Shown: positions 1-9,941, counted from the stretch's first letter. The stretch: 64,000 bases of DNA from Bacteroides sp. (GCA_014802265.1 JAAVCP010000028.1:62001-126000); one strand, 5' to 3'. Notes: generated by a model from the letters alone, not told the origin. Program-made: numbers and translations.

Positions 1-1462
1 TTGCATATTGCACATAGTCAGTTGCATTGCCAAATTCTATTTCGTGATTCCTGCCATCTTTAGAGAGAACAATTAGAGCCTGTGGTACAGAGGTGCCCAT
101 AAATATATTAGAAGGAAGCATAATAACACTTTTGATGGCGTGGTCTTTGATAAGCAATTCACGCAATTGAGTAGCAGAGTTATTCTTTGTATATAAGAAT
201 CCTCCTGTCACTATACATACCATTTTGCCTCCATCTTCAAGCTTGGCATAAAGCCTACTTACGATGTCGGTAATTTCTTGCCCCTCTTGGTATAGATATG
301 CCGGTGAGGCTATAATTGCGGGATACTTTTTAGCCGAATGTAATTCAATAAAAGAATCTCCTAATGTGATATCAACTCGTTTTTCCGACTGATGTGCAAA
401 TAAACGAATTTGTCCAATTGCCCAACTTATAGGGTTAATTTCTTCTCCAACCACCCGGTTATGAAGCTTTAGTCCGTATGAAGCGGCACCTGCAAAGGGA
501 TTATACACAGTCACGTCTTCCGAAAATGATGCTACATGACACATCAAGTCTGTTACTTCCTGAGGCTGAATAAATCCATCTGCACGTTGTCTTGCCATAT
601 CATCAGAGACCAATACTTGATCAACTACTTTATCAAGATTCTCAGTAAGAAAAGCTATTTCCTTTTCATTCAATATGTTTGACTGAAATTCATATTGTCT
701 CATTGCGGTCAGAACCTCAAGGTTTGCATGATTGCCAGCTGCAAGATGGTATAATTTAGTCATCAATCCTAAGCTTGGCTGCGGATGAAATAGGGATGCC
801 TTACGTGTATAATGCCTCACAAGATCAACTACTTCAAATGGCTGAGAGATAAGTTTGTGGATCTTATTATCATGCTTTTGGGCAACCACTATAAGTTGTT
901 CCTGCTCATTGATCGTTGGAATTGAGATCTTACCAATATTACGCACGATCTCCTCAGGAGTAATTTTTATTTCTCCAAATTGAGCATCACATCCAACTAT
1001 GCCTACATTATTCCAATTATAAACGTCATTATATCTATTTATCCGACGTTTAAGTAAGCGATCCCATTCTCCAGACTTACAGCAATAGAAGATATATTCC
1101 GGTGAAGAATATAGCGAGAGTCTGAATGCCATAAGGTATCCGTAATCTGGGTGTTTTTCATATTCACTTGGAATATATATAGGGATATTGTTGGTAGCAA
1201 GTAAATATACCATCTTAGCTTGTTTGGAAGTGATAAGAAGTGTAGGCATTGTTAGCTTACGCATTCCTTTCTTAGTTTTAAGATATTCGGAATCGAGAAT
1301 AGATGGTTTATAGTATATTGAATTCCAATCTGTAGCAAAGTACTTAGGATTAAAAACGTTTCCGAAAGCGTCATCAGCGGTTTGCTTCTCCCAATCTGCA
1401 GGAAGAAGAATATCTGAAATATTTAGAGAATGAAATGCGGAAGTTGAGTTGGTGTTAAACAT
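1..1462 (-). CDS. N-6 DNA methyltransferase with N-terminal specificity-like domain (3' end beyond window)
   Basis: Translated from ATG at 1462; the gene runs off the left edge after 487 codons. The C-terminal half looks like a type I/IIG adenine methyltransferase: an HsdM-like entry segment (FIQPQEVTDLM), motif I NPFAGAASYG near residues 319-328, and a motif IV position reading SPAY near 383-387 where (N/D/S)PP(Y/F) is usual. The first ~180 residues resemble a target-recognition domain, including the phrase IPTINEQEQLI typical of the end of HsdS half-domains. Specificity before methyltransferase is the reverse of most fused enzymes. A TAATTTTG -7 box at 1501-1494 on the minus strand overlaps the stop of the WYL gene upstream, so it may have its own promoter. 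Role inferred: self/non-self DNA marking in a restriction or phage-defence system. Whether it is active is open because of the altered catalytic motif. Confidence 0.75.
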   Translation of the reverse strand, partial: MFNTNSTSAFHSLNISDILLPADWEKQTADDAFGNVFNPKYFATDWNSIYYKPSILDSEYLKTKKGMRKLTMPTLLITSKQAKMVYLLATNNIPIYIPSEYEKHPDYGYLMAFRLSLYSSPEYIFYCCKSGEWDRLLKRRINRYNDVYNWNNVGIVGCDAQFGEIKITPEEIVRNIGKISIPTINEQEQLIVVAQKHDNKIHKLISQPFEVVDLVRHYTRKASLFHPQPSLGLMTKLYHLAAGNHANLEVLTAMRQYEFQSNILNEKEIAFLTENLDKVVDQVLVSDDMARQRADGFIQPQEVTDLMCHVASFSEDVTVYNPFAGAASYGLKLHNRVVGEEINPISWAIGQIRLFAHQSEKRVDITLGDSFIELHSAKKYPAIIASPAYLYQEGQEITDIVSRLYAKLEDGGKMVCIVTGGFLYTKNNSATQLRELLIKDHAIKSVIMLPSNIFMGTSVPQALIVLSKDGRNHEIEFGNATDYVQYA

Positions 1463-1498
1463 GAGTTGAAAGATTTAGATTTGTTTTACGCTGCAAAA

Positions 1499-2524
1499 TT
1501 ACAAGGAACTTTTGCAGTCATTCTTCAAAAGTCCATAATTTTTACAACATTCTTTAAGAATAGTGGTGATCTCGTCTTTAAAAGATTGTGGTTCTAAGAC
1601 CTCCACATCTTTACCAAAACTGAGAATGGTAGCTGTCAATTCTCGATTCAGTAATAAATTAAGGGTAACAGTTCTATTAGAATCATTTTTTTGTTGTGAT
1701 GGATGAATAGGTTTGGCAATTACATAAGGATATCTGTGTTCACTAAATCGGAGTACAACTTTTTCCAAATACCTTTCCTTTGGAATAGTAACTCCAATCA
1801 CATCGTAGAAATAATCGTCAGGATCTATGATAAGGTTATCTTTAATAAACTGAATATCTGTAGGTTCAATATCTAGAATACGATCTAATGGAAATACAGA
1901 TATTGTATTATATTCACATGCTAATCCGAGCAAATACCACCTATTATTATATTGTTTCAAGTAATATGGGTGAATTATAGTTTCATACGGTGACTTATGA
2001 AAAGGGGAATAAGTAACTTTGATAGGCTGTTCATTTACTATATATCCAAATAACTCTTTAAATCTATCAATGCCTTGTAAGTCAATATTAGAGTCAAATA
2101 AGAGTATAGTCTTATCAGTACCTTTAACCTTATATTTCTTTTTCAATTTGTCAATGATATCAAGCATCCAATCAAATTGTGGCATTCCTCTAAATGAAGC
2201 AAGCATGTTTACTGTTGTCTCAAGTTCTGTCAACTCTTCGTCAGTAAGATCTACAATAGAAAATCCCGGAACACTATATCTGTAATACTTACATCAACCC
2301 TCCCAATAACCCATAATAGGAGCCTGCATATTGGGGGAAGTCTTCATTTCCTCAATGTCAGAATAGATTTGACGTGTGCTAACAGTTTTATCTTCACTAA
2401 GCTGTTCTTTCAGATAGTCACATACTGCCTTTTGTAAATCCTTTATGAAGAATTTACGAGAATAGTTACTGAAACACTTATCAAGTGCTTCGTAACGTAA
2501 TCGAGCATTTTTATTGGTTGCCAA
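1499..2524 (-). pseudogene. WYL-domain transcriptional regulator interrupted by an in-frame TGA
   Basis: Reading continues in one frame from 2524 to 1499 (342 codons), interrupted only by TGA at 2294-2296. The first 76 residues are the winged-helix part found in Bacteroidetes WYL regulators (start MATNKNARLRYEALDKCF). After the stop the frame reads CKYYRYSVPGFSI, the usual linker, and then a WYL domain with HPYYLKQYNNRWYLLG. Total length fits the family (about 330-340). The start is TTG; stops at the two in-frame codons before it leave no ATG alternative. WYL proteins often control defence loci through a ligand-sensing domain, which fits its position just upstream of the methyltransferase gene. 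A CGA to TGA transition would explain the stop. Either the gene is inactive, or the two halves are made separately, or the stop is read through; I favour inactivation. Confidence 0.85.
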
Positions 2525-2622
2525 ATTAAAATATAGTTATTAAATCATTGTATAAATTCAGATTCTATTTTTAAACACAGAATGAAGCATATAAGATATT
2601 CACCTATCAGGATAGGGAAAGC

Positions 2623-2981
2623 TTAGGGAGTTTTAGGGTCATAGCCTTCGTAGTAGTAGTAAGATTGCTCGATGCCATGGAATATTATGTCGTGGTCTTC
2701 GGTGGCATTACTGAGGGCAGACCGGAGCAGCACCCGGAGTTCAAGGTCATTAATCGGACTGGGTTCCATAGACATCATGTAATCATTACGAGTCACTCTG
2801 CGCCAATCTATCACCTTGCCAAACGAGCGTTCGAGAGTCATATCGAGCCATATTCTTGGGTACGGATAGGCTGCAATCCTTTTATGGTACCTACTTCAAT
2901 CTGACTTATGCGACCAGATACAAAAAGATCTTTTGCTTTTTCAAGACTTCGACGGTCGATTTCATTTTGAGATAATTTCAT
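2623..2981 (-). pseudogene. Fic-family protein remnant, catalytic core deleted
   Basis: From ATG at 2981 the frame reads MKLSQNEIDRRSLEKAK then FVSGRISQIEVGTIKGLQ, the known start of a Fic-domain AMP-transferase family in Bacteroidetes. Within a few codons it stops (TGA at 2838-2840), while another frame picks up RIWLDMTLERSFGKVIDW and runs to 2623, ending in GIEQSYYYYEGY, the normal C-terminus of that family. The middle, including the HPFxxGNGR catalytic motif and the flap, is missing (roughly 90-110 codons by comparison with remembered family length), and the join is out of frame. This is therefore an internal-deletion pseudogene. Intact Fic proteins transfer AMP to target proteins and often act as toxins. 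Confidence 0.85.
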
Positions 2982-2992
2982 AATTTAATCAG

Positions 2993-4993
2993 TTAGTAAG
3001 AACCTACAGTACGGTTACGTCTGCCCCGGTCGTTTGGATCGAAGGGATTACGGGTAGGATCAAAGATTTCTTCCTCGTCCTCTTCATCGGTATTTTCGGT
3101 TTTCTTCTTACGGTTACGCTTGTCAGCATCAGGCTTATTCTTCTTCAAAGCATCAGGCTTCATAAGATCAATAGCCATGCCAAACACATTCCAATCCTCA
3201 GATTTGTCCCAATTCTTTTTCAGATTGACCAGCTTAGGATAATAATACGACACATCAGGTTGCCGGAGGGTGGCGAAATCACCCGTATCATAGACCCCGT
3301 TACCATTGAGGTCTTCAAATATACGGGCATAATATTTCCCGGCGGGGAGATACTTAAACGCCACTTTCCCATTTACAACAGGCTCGCGTCGCTGAACTGC
3401 ATCAGATGTGTTAAGTAGCTCGACAAATGCTGGCACAGTGTCAACAAAGTTCGTTATATTAAAGGATAAGGTGCAATAATCCTCCTCCGCTTTAGTCTTG
3501 AATTTATGTTCCAACGGATTTGTCTCCAGTCCGTAAATACCGGTAGCGGCAAGAGAATCCACAAGCAGACGATAATCTGTTGCAAACTCCCAAGGATACT
3601 CAATCTTCAGTTTACGCGGGCTGACAGAATCAAACGGCACAGGAGCCCACTCCTTAGGTACAGGTGTCCATACCGAGTCAATCATGGTCTCCAGATGGAA
3701 AGCAGTGGTATCAAGGCGTGTCAGAGGAGTTTCAAATTCCATAACAAGAGGAAGATAAACCTCCTGTGTAGACCCCGTTATCAGCTTAAGAGACAGAGGA
3801 GTAGGCTTCGGGGGGAGAGAGTCCTGCACTTCCTCCTCATCTTTTTTCTTCTTTTTATCCTCCTTCTTTGCCTTTACCTTCGGACGCTGAAAGAAGAATC
3901 GCAAAGTATCAGTACCCCACACAAGATTCTGAGCCGAATCAGGACGGAGATAAGTTACAGCGAGACGCAGACTATCTTCCGACACAATCCTCTGAGGGAG
4001 CAGCCAATATGTAAGGGTATCATTTTTTGCAGAACGCTCAAGGGTAAACCAATCCTTATAACCCTCTATTCCTACAAGATCAAGCATAGGTAGAGTGTCG
4101 GAAGGTGCATTAAATATAAGACTTACCTTTGTGGAATCCACACGCTCATATTTTTGTAGGAACTGAGGCTTGTAATCACTTTCAAAAGAACGCAGCAATA
4201 TATCATTAGGCAGGAAACGAGTCCTTTCTCTTGTAAGCACAGTGTCAACTTCTCCAGTGATAAGGTTCAGCACCGTGTCATTCGCTGTCACCCTTTCAGA
4301 AGTAGGGGATATTGTAAAATCGTAAAAAGCCATTGCCTCCTCAGGATTGGCACGCTTGTAATCGTTATCAACATCAGCGAGGGCAAACAGCCTATACTCT
4401 CCGGGAGCAAGTCCACGCACAGAGAATCGCCCACGATCGTCGGTCTTGGTTAACCTCTCGAGAGGAAGAGTGGAAAATGCGGTGTCTGACAGGTTAGAAT
4501 ACACACCCACCAACATACCCTGCTGAGGTTCAAGTGCATCTGATGAAAGTACCATTCCCGATATTTGGAGGGTATCAAGCACGGGACCCGTGGAGAAGGT
4601 ATAAGTGAAACCCTGAAGCTTGTTGCTCTCATTATTGTCTTCAATGGCATTGGCAAAATCGACAGTGTAAGTGGTATTGGGCTGGAGTGTGTCAGTAAAC
4701 TGGACAGTCACTTTCCTTCCCTGCGACGATACCCTCGGTACAGACTTTGACGTGGGAGACACGACCACCTTAGTGAAGGCATCTTTCACATTCACTATCT
4801 CATTAAACTCAATCTCGATTTTATCACGCTTCACATTAACCGATCCGGGGGCAGGGTTCGACCTGACAAACACAGGGGGATCCTCATCACGCGGTCCGCC
4901 GGAAGGATTGCCGATGGAGGCACACGAAGCCATTATTCCTGCTGCAATAAGTGCCCACAGGAAAAAGATGCTATGTCTACGGGATTTTCTCAT
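2993..4993 (-). CDS. Ig-like (Big_5/SbsA-type) domain lipoprotein
   Basis: A 666-residue outer-envelope lipoprotein. The signal peptide (MRKSRRHSIFFLWALIAAG) ends in a lipobox, IMASC, with Cys24 as the lipidation site. Next comes a segment conserved in Bacteroidetes homologues (GGPRDEDPPVFVRSNPAPGS) that starts a Big_5-type Ig-like domain of about 100 residues (residues 35-135). A lysine/glutamate-rich spacer (KAKKEDKKKKKDEEE) and a basic, acidic tail (TRNPFDPNDRGRRNR) follow. The role is unknown; homologues are broadly conserved, often single-copy, beside housekeeping genes. A TACTTTTG -7 box lies at 5009-5002 on the minus strand, so transcription would begin only a few bases before the ATG, suggesting a nearly leaderless message. 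Confidence 0.85.
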   Translation of the reverse strand: MRKSRRHSIFFLWALIAAGIMASCASIGNPSGGPRDEDPPVFVRSNPAPGSVNVKRDKIEIEFNEIVNVKDAFTKVVVSPTSKSVPRVSSQGRKVTVQFTDTLQPNTTYTVDFANAIEDNNESNKLQGFTYTFSTGPVLDTLQISGMVLSSDALEPQQGMLVGVYSNLSDTAFSTLPLERLTKTDDRGRFSVRGLAPGEYRLFALADVDNDYKRANPEEAMAFYDFTISPTSERVTANDTVLNLITGEVDTVLTRERTRFLPNDILLRSFESDYKPQFLQKYERVDSTKVSLIFNAPSDTLPMLDLVGIEGYKDWFTLERSAKNDTLTYWLLPQRIVSEDSLRLAVTYLRPDSAQNLVWGTDTLRFFFQRPKVKAKKEDKKKKKDEEEVQDSLPPKPTPLSLKLITGSTQEVYLPLVMEFETPLTRLDTTAFHLETMIDSVWTPVPKEWAPVPFDSVSPRKLKIEYPWEFATDYRLLVDSLAATGIYGLETNPLEHKFKTKAEEDYCTLSFNITNFVDTVPAFVELLNTSDAVQRREPVVNGKVAFKYLPAGKYYARIFEDLNGNGVYDTGDFATLRQPDVSYYYPKLVNLKKNWDKSEDWNVFGMAIDLMKPDALKKNKPDADKRNRKKKTENTDEEDEEEIFDPTRNPFDPNDRGRRNRTVGSY

Positions 4994-5088
4994 TTCGGGG
5001 TCAAAAGTAGCAATAATTTTTGATTACACCACGCTTATAAAGGTAGTTTTTACCTAAAAAAAGATTAAAACACAATTTTTAGGATAAG

Positions 5089-5124
5089 TTTTGCAGCATA
5101 GGTGAAAAATTTGAACTATATTTG
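5089..5124 (+). promoter_or_regulatory. Candidate secDF promoter
   Basis: TATATTTG at 5117-5124 matches the TAnnTTTG -7 box. A TTTTG lies at 5089-5093, but the 23-base gap is longer than the usual 19-20, so the -33 assignment is weak. It leaves an approximately 80-base leader before the secDF start. Confidence 0.45.
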
Positions 5125-5210
5125 CAAGCTGAAAAAGCATACCGTCGCCTAAAGGGGGGCAGTATGCGTTAACCTGACACAATAACAAACAACAATAAAA
5201 CCAACAAAAA

Positions 5211-8183
5211 ATGCAGAACAAAGGGTTTATCAGCACCATTGCAGTCCTTTTGATCCTGATTTGCGGCTTTTATATCTCATTCTCCTTCGTCACTTCTCAC
5301 TATGAGAAAAAGGCAGAGGAGTATGCTGCAATGATGGCTAAGACAAACGACGTAACCAATGATGCCTACAAACAAAATCTCAAGCAATTTAACGATTCGA
5401 TAGACAAAGAGAAAGTCTATCTCGGCTACACCTACAATCAGGTGCGCAAACTCGAAGTAGGTCTCGGTCTTGACCTCAAGGGTGGTATGAACGTGGTGCT
5501 CGAAATATCAGTGCCCGACATTCTCCGCCAGTATGCCTCAGGCGACCAGCAGCTCCGTGAAATCAATGCCACAATCGCCAAGGTTCAGGCTGAGGGTATA
5601 AAGGGAAGTGACAAGGATTTCATTCCCAAATTCACCTCATTTATCCAGCCGGGCGCAATGGCAGGACTCTTCACCCGTGAAGGTGAATTCCTCGGCAAAA
5701 TCAGAAGTAACTCTTCTAACCAGGAAGTGGCAGATGCCCTCCAAAAGCAAGTCAGCAGTCAGGTTGACGCAGCTTTCAATATCTTCCGCACTCGTATCGA
5801 TCAGTTTGGTGTGGTTGCCCCCAACATTCAAAAGCTTCAAGACAAGAATGGTCAGATTCTTCTTGAGCTCCCGGGTGTAAAAGAACCTGAGCGTGTCACT
5901 GACCTTCTCAAGTCATCAGCCAACCTTGAATTCTTTGAGGTATATAACTATAATGAGGTTGCCAACGATCTCAACAGCTTTGCTCAGATGTGGGCACAGC
6001 AGGACACTGTAAACCATACTAACCTCATCGAGCTTCTCGGCGGTCCGCAGCGTGCAGGCAGCCCGGTCATCGGCATGGTGGCTCCGCAGAATCGTGCACT
6101 TGTTGACAGCATTCTCTCAAGTCCCCTTGCAAAACAGAAGCTCCCCAGCGACTTCTCAGCAGTATGGACTGTTAAGCCCATCGACTTCCCGGTTTATGAT
6201 GCTCAGGGCAACATCATGAAGAAAGCCAACGGCGAAGACCGCACAACTCCTTATTATGAACTCGTAGCTCTTAAGGGCGAAGCCGCCCTCGAAGGTGATG
6301 CAGTGGTTTCTGCCACCAGCGAGTATGACAATATGCAGGGTAACATGGTCAACATGCGAATGAACGATGCCGGCGCACAGGCATGGGCAACAATCACACG
6401 CAACAACATCGGTCGCCCCATCGCCATCGTGCTTGACAACAACGTTTATTCATTCCCTAATGTAAACAATGAAATCTCAGGCGGAAGCTCACAGATTACC
6501 GGTAACTTCACTCCTGAAGAAGCCAATGACCTTGCCAACGTGCTCAAATCAGGTAAGATGAGTGCCAAGGTAGAAGTGGTCAGCAACAACGTTATCGGTC
6601 CGAGCCTTGGTGCAGAGGCTGTTCAGCAGGGTTTCATCTCGTTCATAGTGGCACTCGTGCTGCTGATGATCTTCATGATTGCCGTCTACGGTCTTGTTCC
6701 GGGTCTTGTAGCCAATGTAGGTCTGATGCTTAACCTCTACTTCACTTTAGGTATCCTTGCATCGTTCCAGGCAGTGTTGACACTTTCCGGTATCGCCGGT
6801 ATCGTGCTTGCCCTCGGCATGGCAGTTGACGCCAACGTGCTTATCTTCGAGCGTACCAAAGAGGAACTTCGCCTCGGCAAGAAACTGCGTCAGGCAATCT
6901 CCGAAGGCTACAGTAATGCTTTCTCTGCAATCTTCGACTCAAACCTCACATCAGTAATCACCGGTGTGATCCTCCTTATCTTCGGTTCAGGTCCTATCAA
7001 GGGCTTCGCCACTACCCTTATCATCGGTCTTGTCTGCTCATTCTTCACAGCAGTGTTCCTTACCCGCGTTGCATTTGACCTTATCACAAAGAATGGTCGC
7101 TGCGCTAACATGACATTCGACACAAGCCTTAGCCGCAACTTCCTTTCCGACACCAAGATCAACTTCCTTGGCAAGTGGAAAAGCGCAGCCTGCGTATGGC
7201 TTTTCCTTGTTGTAGTGTCAATCGCTTCACTTGCAATCCGTGGCATGAATCAGGGTATCGACTTCTCAGGAGGCCGCAACTACGTGGTTCAGTTTGACAA
7301 GAATGTAGAGCCTGCCGACATTCAGAATCGTCTTCTCGACGTGCTTCAGAAAGAGGCAAACGACAAGACAGTCAGCGTAGGCGTAATCACTATCGACAAT
7401 CCGACAAAGGTGCGTATCTCCACCAACTATAAGATTGATGCAGAAGATGCCAACGTCGACAAGGAGATCACCAGCCTTCTCTATGCAAACCTGAAGCCTG
7501 AGCTTACAGGAGCCGACGGTTCAGTTATGGACGAGACTTCATTCACCATCGCCGACGAAAGCCGTGGTATCATCTCTATCCAGAAAGTTGGTCCGTCAGT
7601 GGCTGACGACATGCGCCGCGACGCATTCTGGGCAGTGGGCATCGCAGTGGTCTGCATGTTCCTCTACATTCTGCTCCGTTTCCGCAACATTGCTTTCTCA
7701 GTGGGTGCTGTGTGCGCGGTTGCTCTGACTGCGTTCCTTATCATTGGCTTCTACTCCATCTGCTGGGGCTTCCTCCCCTTCTCAATGGAGATTGACCAGT
7801 CGTTTATTGCCGCTGTGCTTACTATCATCGGTTATCAGATCAACGATACCGTGGTAGTGTTTGACCGTGTGCGTGAGATGATGAAACTCTATCCGAAGGA
7901 AGACAGATTCGTGACATTCAATAAGAGTCTTAATACAACTCTTACACGTACCATCATGACGTCGTTCTCGACTCTGCTCGTGCTTCTCTGCATCTTCTTC
8001 CTCGGCGGTGATACTATCCGCAGCTTCACATTCGCAATGATCTTCGGTGTGATTGTCGGTACATTCTGCTCACTCTTCTGTGCAGCTCCGATTGCCTACA
8101 ACATCATCAAAAGAGACACCAAAAAAGTTGAAGCTGAAAACGCAGGCAAACCTAAACTCGAAGGTAACCGTCGTTTCCATTAA
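5211..8183 (+). CDS. secDF: Protein translocase subunit SecDF (fused)
   Basis: A 990-residue inner-membrane protein that uses the proton-motive force to help SecYEG pull proteins across the membrane. SecD and SecF are joined in one chain, as is usual in Bacteroidetes. SecD signs: first membrane helix at residues 6-27, GLGLDLKGG at 84-92, a large periplasmic region, then the helix block with DANVLIFERTKEEL. SecF signs: GIDFSGGRNYVVQFD after the internal helix near residue 665, and NDTVVVFDRVREMM near the end. Length matches the family. It is convergent with the porin gene, and the two share a strong terminator. Confidence 0.97.
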   Translation: MQNKGFISTIAVLLILICGFYISFSFVTSHYEKKAEEYAAMMAKTNDVTNDAYKQNLKQFNDSIDKEKVYLGYTYNQVRKLEVGLGLDLKGGMNVVLEISVPDILRQYASGDQQLREINATIAKVQAEGIKGSDKDFIPKFTSFIQPGAMAGLFTREGEFLGKIRSNSSNQEVADALQKQVSSQVDAAFNIFRTRIDQFGVVAPNIQKLQDKNGQILLELPGVKEPERVTDLLKSSANLEFFEVYNYNEVANDLNSFAQMWAQQDTVNHTNLIELLGGPQRAGSPVIGMVAPQNRALVDSILSSPLAKQKLPSDFSAVWTVKPIDFPVYDAQGNIMKKANGEDRTTPYYELVALKGEAALEGDAVVSATSEYDNMQGNMVNMRMNDAGAQAWATITRNNIGRPIAIVLDNNVYSFPNVNNEISGGSSQITGNFTPEEANDLANVLKSGKMSAKVEVVSNNVIGPSLGAEAVQQGFISFIVALVLLMIFMIAVYGLVPGLVANVGLMLNLYFTLGILASFQAVLTLSGIAGIVLALGMAVDANVLIFERTKEELRLGKKLRQAISEGYSNAFSAIFDSNLTSVITGVILLIFGSGPIKGFATTLIIGLVCSFFTAVFLTRVAFDLITKNGRCANMTFDTSLSRNFLSDTKINFLGKWKSAACVWLFLVVVSIASLAIRGMNQGIDFSGGRNYVVQFDKNVEPADIQNRLLDVLQKEANDKTVSVGVITIDNPTKVRISTNYKIDAEDANVDKEITSLLYANLKPELTGADGSVMDETSFTIADESRGIISIQKVGPSVADDMRRDAFWAVGIAVVCMFLYILLRFRNIAFSVGAVCAVALTAFLIIGFYSICWGFLPFSMEIDQSFIAAVLTIIGYQINDTVVVFDRVREMMKLYPKEDRFVTFNKSLNTTLTRTIMTSFSTLLVLLCIFFLGGDTIRSFTFAMIFGVIVGTFCSLFCAAPIAYNIIKRDTKKVEAENAGKPKLEGNRRFH

Positions 8184-8200
8184 TATCTGAATCCGCTTTA

Positions 8201-8258
8201 ATCCAACATAAAATTAGCGGGGAGAGCCTGAGCTCTCCCCGCTAATTTTATGTTGGAT
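8201..8258. terminator. Bidirectional terminator between secDF and porin
   Basis: A perfect inverted repeat: 27-base arms at 8201-8227 and 8232-8258, around a 4-base loop (CTGA). The GC-rich core (GCGGGGAGAGC) is flanked by AAAATTA and TAATTTT, so both strands give a stem followed by T-rich sequence. Confidence 0.85.
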
Positions 8259-8273
8259 ATAATATGCTCAAAA

Positions 8274-9554
8274 TTAGAAAGTCAAACCGAATTGAAGCTG
8301 AAGGCGGTTAGTGTGGAGAGAAGCATCGGCTACTGATTTGCGATACCCATAATCATACTCAAAACCTGTTGAAACAAACTGATTGACATGATAGATAAGA
8401 TTAGCTGCAACATAATCACCATAACGATATTGGGTCTCCGGAACGTCTGCCTTGTCGGGAAGCCAATTTGACAAATGACTATAGACAAGGTTGGCAGATA
8501 ATTTAGGGGTAATAACGCAATTAAGACCTGCAGTCACCCCAAGGCTTTTAACCATTTCCATATCTCCAATTTTTTCTGTAGCTACAGCATCAAGCCCAAG
8601 TCCGTTATCATCTTGCAGATAATTTCCTATCCCTTTCCCATAAGCGGCATTATAACTGACTGAAATTGGACCTGCCACTTTGGTCATGCCGGAAAGCTGC
8701 ACTCCCAACCCTACCAAAGATTTATTCCTGTGCACATCAAGATTACGATATTGCATAGGACGAACAAGCCCGGAAAGACGTAGATGTGCATTGCCATCAT
8801 TCCACGCATACTGCAGATATAGAGGAATGGCAGGCAGACGCTGGCTTACAGTCGCCGTACTGTTACCGGCAGAGAGTGATGCAGTTGACTCATCAATACC
8901 TATGGCTCCTGATAAATTTTTAGTAAAATTCTGTGTCCAGTAAGCCGTGAATAAAGTTATGTCAGGATAGCCATTCGGACCCTCAGAATCAATTGTCATA
9001 GGCTCTGCCGCACCATCATTGAAAAGACTACTTGTGTAACCCACTATCAAACCCCGATATTTTGCATAAAAATGAGAGCAACTAAAAGTATTATTATTTC
9101 CCATAAACTCTGCTTTTAAAAACACTCCTAATTGATCTTTTGTACCGGGAAGGGCAACCACATTAAGATAAATTGCCGATGATTGCCACCCAAATCTTAA
9201 TGAGCTTCCGTTGCCAGCGGTACGGGGAGTAATAGAAGATGGGGTAAAGGAAACTGGTGAAGGCATATTGTCTCCAAAATCAAATACACCCTCCCCAAGG
9301 AATTGCGCACCGAGACCAGCATAATATTTATGATCTTTACCCACTATTGTAAAACGTGGAAGTCCATTTTTCTTAGCAGATGAAGGGGCATTTCCTTTAA
9401 GATGTTTTTCAACCCTTGCCGCGTCAATGGTATCGTTATTAATCACTGTCACAACTCCTTTCTCAAGTCGGTTATCTCTTTGGGCAGAAGCATTGACAGA
9501 GCCACCTAATAGACCCACTCCAAGACCGGCGAGAATAAATGTAGTCTTTTTCAT
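8274..9554 (-). CDS. DcaP-like trimeric outer-membrane porin
   Basis: A 426-residue protein with a signal peptide (cleavage after about ASAQ, residue 25), a short helical or coiled segment typical of DcaP N-termini, then alternating amphipathic strands ending in a terminal phenylalanine (LQLQFGLTF), the signature for outer-membrane beta-barrel assembly. Phrases such as FGWQSSAIYLNVV and ending strands with aromatic girdles fit the DcaP family, whose members admit small organic acids. The substrate cannot be read from the sequence. It is monocistronic and convergent with secDF. Confidence 0.75.
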   Translation of the reverse strand: MKKTTFILAGLGVGLLGGSVNASAQRDNRLEKGVVTVINNDTIDAARVEKHLKGNAPSSAKKNGLPRFTIVGKDHKYYAGLGAQFLGEGVFDFGDNMPSPVSFTPSSITPRTAGNGSSLRFGWQSSAIYLNVVALPGTKDQLGVFLKAEFMGNNNTFSCSHFYAKYRGLIVGYTSSLFNDGAAEPMTIDSEGPNGYPDITLFTAYWTQNFTKNLSGAIGIDESTASLSAGNSTATVSQRLPAIPLYLQYAWNDGNAHLRLSGLVRPMQYRNLDVHRNKSLVGLGVQLSGMTKVAGPISVSYNAAYGKGIGNYLQDDNGLGLDAVATEKIGDMEMVKSLGVTAGLNCVITPKLSANLVYSHLSNWLPDKADVPETQYRYGDYVAANLIYHVNQFVSTGFEYDYGYRKSVADASLHTNRLQLQFGLTF

Positions 9555-9941
9555 AATTATATAGTTAGAAGCAATAGATTCTTTTATGCTTGACTTTCTA
9601 CAATATTAAGAGGAATCTTGATATCAACAGAGTAATCACTCATATAATCCATATTGTTCTTAACGCTAAATAATAATATAATGTTCATAATCCAAGTCTA
9701 TGAGTTCCACCAAAAAATTTCTCATATATTATAGTCAATAAGGCTAATTGAAGTCAATTATTATATAAAATTAGCAATATGTCGGTATTTTTCATGATTA
9801 TTTTGATTAATATTGACGTTTCCAAGTTAAAAATTTGTGAAAATGGTCATAATTTTATAACTTTGTAGAGCGACCCCAATTATGCTATGAAACATGGCTA
9901 AAGGATAGCTACCATTTATTTATTGAATCCACAAGACAATT
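9555..9941. other. Intergenic region between porin and SNF2 helicase
   Basis: 387 bases, AT-rich. It holds the helicase promoter at 9834-9865. No minus-strand consensus -7 box was found for the porin. No other structure seen. Confidence 0.6.
9834..9865 (+). promoter_or_regulatory. Promoter of the SNF2 helicase operon
   Basis: TTTG at 9834-9837 and TAACTTTG at 9858-9865 are separated by 20 bases, a full match to the Bacteroidetes housekeeping promoter. Transcription should start near 9872, giving a leader of about 70 bases. Confidence 0.75.
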
